The translations under genes were made by a program, and so were the position numbers. 14,967 nucleotides of DNA from Thoreauomyces humboldtii (Eukaryota; Chytridiomycota; Chytridiomycetes; Spizellomycetales; Powellomycetaceae). A model generated the notes under the pieces. That model saw only the letters and a program-made list of their open reading frames with translations. It had not been told where the DNA came from and did not search any database. Where the stretch lies: the NCBI GenBank assembly GCA_027596035.1, contig JADGJA010000565.1:1-14967 (forward strand), read 5' to 3'. This document shows positions 8,834 to 14,967 of this stretch, piece after piece; the first letter of the stretch is position 1, and each line of letters begins with the position of its first letter.

Positions 8834-9453
8834 ATGGTTGCCCCTCTGGTCAAGCGTAACATCGTCAAGAAGCACACCAACCGCTTCAAGCGTCACCAGT
8901 CTGACCGCTACAAGAAGATCGATGTACGTCTCGGAAACAGCAATAACGGGTGGTCAGGGGAATAAAGTGCTGACGGCTCGATTCTATGCGTTTCTTAGGA
9001 GTCATGGAGGAAGCCTAAGGGTATTGACAACCGAGTCCGTCGGCGTTTCTCTGGGCAGATTGCGTGAGTTTCTGTTAAGATCGGACTGAAGCGGAGATTG
9101 CGGAAGACTAAATGGTTAGATATATGTCAGCATGCCCAAGATCGGTTACGGAAGCAACTCCAACACCCGTCACCTCCTGCCCAACGGTTTCAAGAAGTTC
9201 GTTGTCAACAACGTCGCTGACCTGAACCTGCTCCTCATGCACAACCGCGTCTTCGCCGCTGAGATCGCCCACAACGTCTCGTCCCGAAAGCGTGTGTTGA
9301 TCGTTGAGCGTGCTGCCCAGCTCAACGTGAAGGTTACCAACGCCGCCGGTCGTCTCCGCACTGCCGTAAGGATCTTGTCGTGTTGTGACCTGCAATTCTT
9401 GTCCATATAACTAATCATTTTATTCTCACTTTGTTATGTAGGAGAACGAATAG
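8834..9453 (+). CDS. RPL32: 60S ribosomal protein L32 (eL32)
   Basis: Structural protein of the large cytosolic ribosomal subunit. Exons are 8834-8923, 8999-9063, 9131-9365 and 9442-9453, with introns of 75, 67 and 76 nt (phases 0, 2, 0; donors GTACGT, GTGAGT, GTAAGG), giving 133 residues, the usual eL32 length. Matching blocks: [18 protein letters not shown] 14-30, [17 protein letters not shown] 31-47, [10 protein letters not shown] 52-61, [15 protein letters not shown] and [13 protein letters not shown]. The last coding exon is only 12 nt (GAG AAC GAA TAG), giving the end RLRTAENE. The start context AAAATGG is good. Codons in exon 3 are strongly C-ending, as expected for a highly expressed gene. 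Confidence 0.98.
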
Positions 9454-10272
9454 ATTACCTTTTCACTGTAATATACTTGTTCGCTGCTCACTCCGTCTTC
9501 TTGGCGTCTGCAACGTCAGCGTCTCTGCCAATGCCATCTGTCCTTGCACTCGACGTTTTTCTTGAACTTGGAGGATGTCTTGTGGAGTAGGATGGTGCGA
9601 AGCGACGATTTAAAGCTGAGGTATCTCGAGTCGAGTAAGGAGCTGTTGCCTCTTGGTGGCATGGAAGAACTCGTACTCGGCGGCGGGAAGGCGGGAAGAA
9701 GAGTGCACTGCTCCGTGTTTGTCAGCGCCTGTCAGAGGTAAATGTTGGGAAAGCCAGATATGGGTTCTGACCGTGTAGTACTGGACTCGTCTTCAGAGCT
9801 TCGTTCCAGCGCACTTCACGATATTGGAAAACTTCGACTGGGTAAAAGACTGATATTCCAAACTGATTGTGCGTGGGGGGCCATTGAGCTCCAACGCTCG
9901 CTGATACAACGGTCTCACAGAGCTATATCTAGTACATATCGCCCCCTAGCGCAGGGCTATATTTGCAACATAGCTTTTTCTTGGACTTGTCTATTTTTTG
10001 AGCTTGTCGATCTATACAGTATGATTTTCCAGTAGCGCTTTCGCAGTACCTCTCCCCTCTGCACGGAACGATCAGGATGTGTGAACTATCCTGTGTCCAA
10101 TATTCGTCCGCCCCTCTGTCGAAAATCTACCATTCTTCTGACGTCTCGCTTCGGCAACGCAAGATGAAAGGTAGCAATTGAATATTTGATTGGGATTTAC
10201 ACGGAAAGGAAGCCAAAATGGTATATGTGTACGGGAACGTGGGCAAAATGGGAGGAATCAGTCGATCCACGT
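9454..10272. other. Convergent intergenic region with an unresolved minus-strand coding signal
   Basis: 819 bp between the 3' ends of RPL32 (+) and the hydrophilin-like gene (-). On the minus strand, about 9735-9487, all three frames are open for long stretches and have C/G-ending codons. One frame reads ADKHGAVHSSSRLPAAEYEF and continues ~20 codons to a stop; a second starts MPPRGNSSLLDSRYLSFKSS and stops 48 codons in; a third ends DADVADAKKTE. Acceptor-like CAG sites after pyrimidine runs and GT sites are present, and an ATG (MAPHAQSVWN) lies upstream near 9890. This could be a small multi-exon gene, but I cannot fix its exons or family. The plus-strand frame 9742-10035 has an ATG but neutral codon use and no recognisable match. 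10036-10272 shows nothing. Confidence 0.3.
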
Positions 10273-10726
10273 TTAGATGGCCGAGTGACGGGCGTCGAGG
10301 TGGGAAGCGGCCTTGTCGGCCTTGTGGAGGTCTCCCTTCTCGAGGGCTCCCTTCGCGAGGAGCTTGTGTCCCTCCTGTCCTGGGATCACGTGACCTGCTG
10401 CCCGGTTTCCCAAACCTTCCGACATTCGGTATTAGTCGTTTGAAAACAGGAACTCGACACTATTCTTCCGTATATTCAGTACCTTCGGCATAGCTAGCGT
10501 CAGTTGTTTGAACATGGTCGTTTCCGGAACGGTGGATGCCGTGGTGGTCCATCTCGGAGGACGCCTTGGCGGCCTTGTGGAGGTCGCCGGTCTTGAGGGC
10601 ACCATCGGCCTTCATCTGGTGTCCGAGGTCGGTTCCGGGGAGCATGTGTCCGATTCCACGCTCGGCGTGACCAATGATCTTGTCGGTGATGGAGGGCTTG
10701 TTGACGTTGTCGATGTTGGAGGACAT
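10273..10726 (-). CDS. Hydrophilin-like small protein with two internal repeats, one per exon
   Basis: Exons are 10726-10483 and 10415-10273, with a 67-nt phase-1 intron (donor GTACTG, branch-like GACTAATAC, acceptor GGAAG); 128 residues. By my count it has 16 Gly and 13 His, one Tyr, and no Cys, Trp or Phe, so it is very hydrophilic, as LEA-like and hydrophilin proteins are. No signal peptide or membrane segment is visible. Residues ~26-65 (GHMLPGTDLGHQMKADGALK and on) and ~89-126 (GHVIPGQEGHKLLAKGALEK and on) are homologous. They share GH-x2-PG-GH, A-x-GAL-x2-GDLHKA-x-KA and a following Asp. The intron sits between the two units, so each exon carries one unit. The promoter has a TATA box, an AGGGG element, GAAnnTTC pairs and a bZIP-site cluster, which suggests stress induction. 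Function is unknown; a protective role is inferred from composition only. The reading frame and intron are well supported by the repeat. Confidence 0.85.
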
Positions 10727-10823
10727 GTTTGAGGGTTTGAGGGGTTGTGGGGTGAGGCTGGAGTTGTATTTGTGCGTGTGTTGAGAGAGTGTGGTTTGGA
10801 AGGTATGGCCGATTCCTCCTCTG

Positions 10824-10831
10824 CTTTTATA
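10824..10831 (-). promoter_or_regulatory. TATA box (TATAAAAG) of the hydrophilin-like gene
   Basis: A consensus TATAAAAG on the minus strand, 98-105 bp upstream of the ATG at 10726, a fitting core-promoter position. TATA-containing promoters are typical of stress-regulated fungal genes. Confidence 0.6.
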
Positions 10832-10858
10832 CTGCGGGCGATTGCCAGAGAAGCGAAG

Positions 10859-10882
10859 GAACTTTCGACGACGCAAGAGGGG
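10859..10882. promoter_or_regulatory. Heat-shock-like GAACTTTC and stress-response AGGGG motifs
   Basis: GAACTTTC (10859-10866) fits the GAAnnTTC core bound by heat shock factor, and AGGGG (10878-10882) matches the Msn2/4-type STRE. Both lie 130-160 bp upstream of the hydrophilin-like start. A second GAAnnTTC (GAATGTTC) is at 11077-11084. Each motif is short and could occur by chance; the grouping is what suggests stress control. Confidence 0.35.
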
Positions 10883-10990
10883 CTGAGGTTGAGATGATGA
10901 CGGTGGAGAAGGGTCTCGTGACAGGATGACGAGAGAGACAACGGCTGCCCAGTTGTGAACCCTTGTACAGTACACTGGACTTTGACACGG

Positions 10991-11017
10991 CATGCATGAC
11001 ATCATGAGTCATGCATG
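10991..11017. promoter_or_regulatory. Palindromic bZIP-site cluster (TGACATCA next to TGAGTCA)
   Basis: A perfect 10-bp inverted repeat, CATGCATGAC (10991-11000) and GTCATGCATG (11008-11017), flanks a 7-nt centre. Inside it TGACATCA (CRE-like, 10997-11004) directly abuts TGAGTCA (AP-1/Gcn4/Yap1-like, 11005-11011). It lies about 280 bp upstream of the hydrophilin-like gene and about 1 kb from HEM4, so the former is the likelier target. Confidence 0.5.
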
Positions 11018-11099
11018 ATTCATGACGCGAACATGGGTGGCGCGCCTGGAATTGGGCTGGTGGCACAGTCAATTTGGAATGTTCCAGTAAATGAGACAC

Positions 11100-12015
11100 G
11101 AGACATCCATGAAAGTCGCTCGGCGTCATCTGGTGACACTGGTGTGGATGTCGCAAAGGGTCATCGCTGCTCCTGCCTCCTTCAAGTGGCTCGCTCAACT
11201 TGGAGGCGCAATGACTTCAGGAGGATGCAATGGCGAGCAATTGTCGAAAGCATCATGGGACAGGACATGCAGCTGTGCGCCTTAAATACATGCAAACGAA
11301 TAACTGCTGCTATATCTTTTGTAGTGACTACCGTATACATTCCTTAACACTAAACAATATGAATTCAGCTGGATTGGATGAAGACCGTTTAGAACCTCTT
11401 CCTGGAACGCTGTCCAATCCTGCTTGCTTGAAGTTGTCTTTTAACTCGAGACCTGCTCGTCAAACAGATTCGGGCCCTGCACTCAAATATAAGGTTGATC
11501 CCTCTTGAGCTGATCGCAGCACTCCGGTCTGAACTCCATACGCTTGGAGACAGTTGGACTCTCCACAGAATCATCAATCAGTGATTTTCCTGACGGCATC
11601 CTGTCCGGGCTGAACGCGCGAACGAGCACTGTGCAATTTCTTGTTCCGATTCGTTCTGTCGGTATCTGTTTAAGCTCGGCAGCGACGATAAAAGTCTTCT
11701 TCTTTTTCGGAAAACCGGCAGCTATTCTAGCTTTGAAGACCTTTGTGAAGTAGATGAACGTCAACGTGCCGCGGTTCACAATAGTACGGCGAGAAGACGA
11801 TCCTCATGTTCAATGAACCTTCACCCGGAAGTTGCAGGAACGACCGGGTTGCTCGGCGCCAGTTCGTCTTCGGCTCTCAGCAGGTAGCCTCGTGAGTCGT
11901 GACTGTTTGCGGCAGAGCAGCGGTGAGTGGCACAGCAGTGGCAGATTCCCGTAGCACGCAAAAGTTGCGCACCATGGATCGAAGGACTTGACCGGCAAGT
12001 GTACCTTCTCCAGCA
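11100..12015. other. Distal half of the divergent region before HEM4; no supported gene
   Basis: The longest frame is 11483-11779 (-). It is open for 98 codons from a GTG, has a Lys-rich run (FPKKKKTF), and its codon use is not biased like the neighbours. The only ATG just upstream (near 11809) is in another frame. A plus-strand frame at 11544-11753 does start at ATG, but a run of Phe translated from a T-rich tract makes it unconvincing. The last ~200 bp must contain the HEM4 promoter; I see no clear TATA box there. Confidence 0.4.
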
Positions 12016-12864
12016 ATGGCCAAGAGCACCAAGCATATCATTCTTCTCCGAAGCGAGCCAACCGCCGCCCAAACCGACTATACCCGTCCCTTTATCTCCG
12101 CAGGATTCTCTCCCAGCTACGTCCCAGCTCTGGCCAAACACCCCTCCCCGTCCCCACGTTCCTCGAACAACTCTCTTTCCGAACTTCCCTCTCCTCAACT
12201 CCACGACCTGCTCACCACCCGCATCGACTCGTTCTCATCGCTCATCATCACGAGCGCCCGCGGAATCACTGCCCTTTCGGACGCTCTGACCTCCTGCGAC
12301 GACGTGGAACTCGCCGCGCGATGGCGGACCTTACCGCTCTGGGTCGTCGGACCCGCCACGGCGTCAGCAGCCCGTCAATCGGGTTTCGAGACGGTTCTTG
12401 GGAGTGAAGCGGGATCTGCCGCAGAATTGGGAGATCGCATAGTTTCCACCTTTAACACCGCACCGACAGATTCCCGTCCCATGCTTTTTCTGGCCGGGGA
12501 CAAGGCCCGCGTCGATCTGCCGACTCGACTCGAGAGGGGTGGGATATCACTGGAGCAGGTTACCGTTTATGTTACTTTGGCCAATCCGACTTTGGAGGCG
12601 GATCTATCGGCGTGTCTATCTGCCATCGATGTCGAAACGGGCGCAGGTCTGTGGTTCGCGTTCTTCAGTCCGTCGGGCGTGGACGCCGCATTGGAAGCCG
12701 TGAAGCACGCCACGGAGGGAAAGGGTTTCAACGTGAAGCTCGCGTCGATCGGACCGACTACCAGTGGGAGGTTGAGAGAGGTGGCGGAGGTAGTGAGCGC
12801 TGAAGCTACAAGACCTGCTCCAGATGCGCTGGTACACGCCATCTTGGATGCTTCTACCTCGTAG
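12016..12864 (+). CDS. HEM4: Uroporphyrinogen-III synthase
   Basis: Cytosolic enzyme of haem synthesis that cyclises hydroxymethylbilane to uroporphyrinogen III, inverting ring D. It is one uninterrupted exon of 282 residues, close to the usual 260-280 and the only complete intronless gene here. The low-conservation HemD fold is recognised from its spaced blocks: HIILLRS near the N-terminus, SLIITSARG about 74-82, LWVVGPATASAA about 107-118, MLFLAGDKARVDLPTRL about 156-172, WFAFFSPSGV about 213-222, LASIGPTTSGRL about 242-253 and ATRPAPDALVHAI about 264-276. The Thr/Ser-rich loops facing the cleft between the two lobes are as expected. The start is the first in-frame ATG. It converges with the pseudouridine synthase gene, with 122 bp between stop codons. 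Confidence 0.93.
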   Translation: MAKSTKHIILLRSEPTAAQTDYTRPFISAGFSPSYVPALAKHPSPSPRSSNNSLSELPSPQLHDLLTTRIDSFSSLIITSARGITALSDALTSCDDVELAARWRTLPLWVVGPATASAARQSGFETVLGSEAGSAAELGDRIVSTFNTAPTDSRPMLFLAGDKARVDLPTRLERGGISLEQVTVYVTLANPTLEADLSACLSAIDVETGAGLWFAFFSPSGVDAALEAVKHATEGKGFNVKLASIGPTTSGRLREVAEVVSAEATRPAPDALVHAILDASTS

Positions 12865-12986
12865 GCCCTTATGCCTCGACCGCGCTTGTTTGATATACTG
12901 AGACCTCAGTGACGTTGCAGTGCGCACGTGCTGGGACGAAACCACATTTAGACAATCTGATACGGCTCCAATGAAGCATCGTATTT

Positions 12987-14915
12987 TCACGTGCCACGCA
13001 CTTCCAAAATTGAACCGACGCCCCTCCCATCCCACCGTCCTCCATGCTTCCAAAATCTCTCGACAAGCACCTTGTCGCCCTCAAACCCTTCCTCGGCCCA
13101 AGAAGGCACAGGAGTCTCGTAACTGCTCCCCTCTCCTTCGCTAAACGCGTATCTCCAGCTGTGTAGCCAGATGGTCAGCTGCTCCGGCAAAGGATCCACA
13201 CGACGAATGGTGCATTCCTCACAGTCCGGGAACGGCATGATGTCATTGGTCACAGGAACCGGTGGATCGGCAGGGGCTGCTGGTTCAGAAGCGACAGACC
13301 GTTGTTCATCCGTAGGCGTGAGTTTCGCCAGGACGTCAGATATGGATCCCGAAGCAAGGCCTCCTTTGCCAACTTCCGGACCCCAAGCGATCTCGGATCC
13401 GTAGATTGGGTCGTTGGCGATAGGGTGGCCGAGCCACTGCAGGTGTACGCGTAATTGGTGAGTCCGCCCGCTATATGGCTTGCCTATAGAGTCGCGGTTT
13501 GTCAGGAAAATCAATCGGTGGAATGAGGAAAAGGAAGCTAATTCTTACACTCCACAACACTGGTTAACCCATTGTAGCTTTGCTTTTTGAAAACGGAGCG
13601 ACAGGGCTTTCCTTCGGGCGACACGACGTTGACTCCGAGCTTCACGGAGATGGTCAGGATAGGTTCCTCACAGGTGGTTTCGCCGCTAGATAACGTATTC
13701 GATCAGTTGTCATGTGCCTTGCTCGCTCCTTTCGCCAATCAGTCTCTCACTCTGGGAACTCGCCCCGAACGCGACAAAGATACGTCTTTTCCACTGTTCG
13801 GTCCTGGAATTCTTTCGCAAGATTGGCGGTTGACTCGCGATTACGACCCACGAGGCAAAGACCGGATGTCAGACGGTCAAGTCTATTGGCGGCTGAAATC
13901 GCAAGAGGAAGATGTCAAGCGACACAATCGAACGATGCATAAAGAACCTTTCAAAGCTTACGAGAGAGATCCGAGAACCCAAACTCTGGACTCCTCAAAA
14001 TGTGCAGCATCGTGTTGTGATGATACCTTCCAGTAGGATGAATCTGAAACCAGGGCACATTCATCAGTCCATCAGGCCCAACCCACAGAGACTCATAGAG
14101 GTGCAAAAAGGCTACCTCACCGGAATCGAGCTCGGTTTGTTGACGACCAGCACGTTTTCGTCCTTGAAGACAATCTGCAGCGGGTCGGCTGTGACGGGAG
14201 GCTCGTGTCGATGCATCACATGGGTGAGCACGTCTCCACTCCTCGGGCAGTAAGCACCCGTGACGATGTTTTCGTTGATACGGATGCGACCGAGTTCGAT
14301 GGCTTTCTCCTGTGGATAAAAAGTGAGCAACAGCGAATTGCCGAACTTCTCAGACAGCTCCAGCAGTCTCCTTACATAGTACTCTCGGGGTTTGTCCTGG
14401 AATTCTTGAGCAAACGTTTCGATGATCGGGCGGCCCAACCACCGTCCTTTGACGTACGTCCTATACTCGAATTCGTAGGGTCGAACCTTGCGGAGTCCTG
14501 AGATCAACACAATGAATCAACATCTGTGGATTTCTCGATATTTGGAAGGAGATTCTGAGTTACCATTCTCAAAGTAGTACTGTACGTCCGGCAGTTGTTT
14601 TGCCTCGTGGTTGGCAAAGTCCTTTCGACCTTTCTGCTTTAGCTAACCCAGCAAGTAGTGAGCATATCTTCGTCCATAAAGCATCGAGACTTTTCAGCGG
14701 CACACCTTCTTGAACTTTGCTGGCGGTTGTTCAAAGGCCGACTCCGTCGACGGTCGTTTTTTTGGAATGTACGTGACGGGAGGGTTCGGGGCAGTGCCCT
14801 CCTCGTACGGGGTCTCGTCAGGGAGACGTGATGTCTCTTGAGAAGCTACTTCTCTCTTCTCCTGAACAAGGTCCTTCGGTGAAGAGGCTTGATCGACCCC
14901 TGAATTCGGTGACAT
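12987..14915 (-). CDS. PUS9: RNA pseudouridine synthase of the Pus8/Pus9 (RluA-like) family
   Basis: Isomerises uridine to pseudouridine in RNA; yeast Pus8 and Pus9 modify U32 of cytosolic and mitochondrial tRNAs. Eight exons: 14915-14706, 14642-14564, 14497-14376, 14309-14121, 14043-13962, 13892-13751, 13685-13549 and 13483-12987; introns of 63, 66, 66, 77, 69, 65 and 65 nt; 485 residues. Markers in order: YYFENGLRKVRPYEFEYRTY 92-111, an S4-like stretch EKAIELGRIRINENIVTG 138-155, HRHEPPV 170-176, NKPSSIPIHPTGRY about 194-207, the catalytic loop NRLDRLTSG 230-238 with Asp233, and KPYSGRTHQLRVHLQWLGHP 322-341. The third intron is stop-free and in frame; homology across EYY/EKAIELG shows it is removed. 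The yeast RIB2 (Pus8) gene also carries a C-terminal deaminase domain; I see none here, which favours a Pus9-like assignment. The frame stays open upstream to the window edge, so the true start may lie outside. Confidence 0.9.
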
Positions 14916-14967
14916 TGCGCGGCTATGCGGTTTGAATGGAGGCAAGTACTGTACCGTACGCCAGGGG

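Noticed and set aside
9108..9418. Minus-strand frames opposite RPL32 exon 3
   Set aside because: Antisense to an unambiguous ribosomal protein coding exon.
10186..10732. Plus-strand Val/Gly-rich frames opposite the hydrophilin-like gene
   Set aside because: They are antisense shadows; the minus strand shows a conserved internal repeat, a proper ATG and an intron with a branch-like site.
11483..11779. 98-codon minus-strand frame before HEM4
   Set aside because: No ATG start in frame, no domain, unbiased codon use; kept only as part of the intergenic description.
1..14967. tRNA, rRNA, CRISPR or transposon features
   Set aside because: Reading both strands I saw no B-box-like GGTTCRANTCC, no spaced direct-repeat array, and no transposase or reverse transcriptase motif; tRNAscan and repeat searches could not be run.

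Overview
The window comes from a nuclear fungal genome, most likely a basidiomycete, possibly a yeast-like one. The fungal call rests on a trifunctional HIS4, a Ypc1/Ydc1-type alkaline ceramidase, a Gcs1-type ArfGAP and a Pus8/Pus9-type pseudouridine synthase. The basidiomycete call is an inference from dense short introns: I could place 21 introns by protein homology and frame, all GT-AG and 61-88 nt long. No bacterial, viral or transposon gene was recognised.

Layout, left to right. At 1-386 (+) is the 3' end of a Gly-rich protein with a 14-residue tandem repeat. HIS4 (-, 647-3480, 3 exons) follows, with a perfect Gcn4-type site upstream of its start. A stretch of about 1.2 kb (3481-4691) has no gene I can support. 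Two closely spaced minus-strand genes follow: an alkaline ceramidase (4692-5674, 2 exons) and a GCS1-type ArfGAP (5873-7802, 8 exons). A 1.03 kb divergent promoter region carries a telomere-like TAGGGTTAGGG motif and leads into RPL32 (+, 8834-9453, 4 exons). The 9454-10272 gap may hide a small minus-strand gene that I could not resolve. At 10273-10726 (-) is a small Gly/His-rich hydrophilin-like protein made of two homologous repeats, one per exon, with a stress-type promoter. A 1.29 kb divergent region leads to HEM4 (+, 12016-12864, intronless). A Pus8/Pus9-family RNA pseudouridine synthase (-, 12987-14915, 8 exons) closes the window; its reading frame stays open to the right edge.

The genes are mostly housekeeping: histidine synthesis, sphingolipid turnover, Golgi vesicle traffic, the ribosome, haem synthesis and tRNA modification. 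They do not form a single pathway or cluster. Two exon models (ArfGAP intron 2, pseudouridine synthase intron 3) need removal of stop-free, in-frame introns that a plain ORF scan would read as protein.

I found no clearly new multi-gene system. The least explained items are the duplicated hydrophilin-like gene with its palindromic bZIP-site cluster, the Gly-rich repeat protein at the left edge, and the unresolved coding signal at 9.5-9.9 kb.
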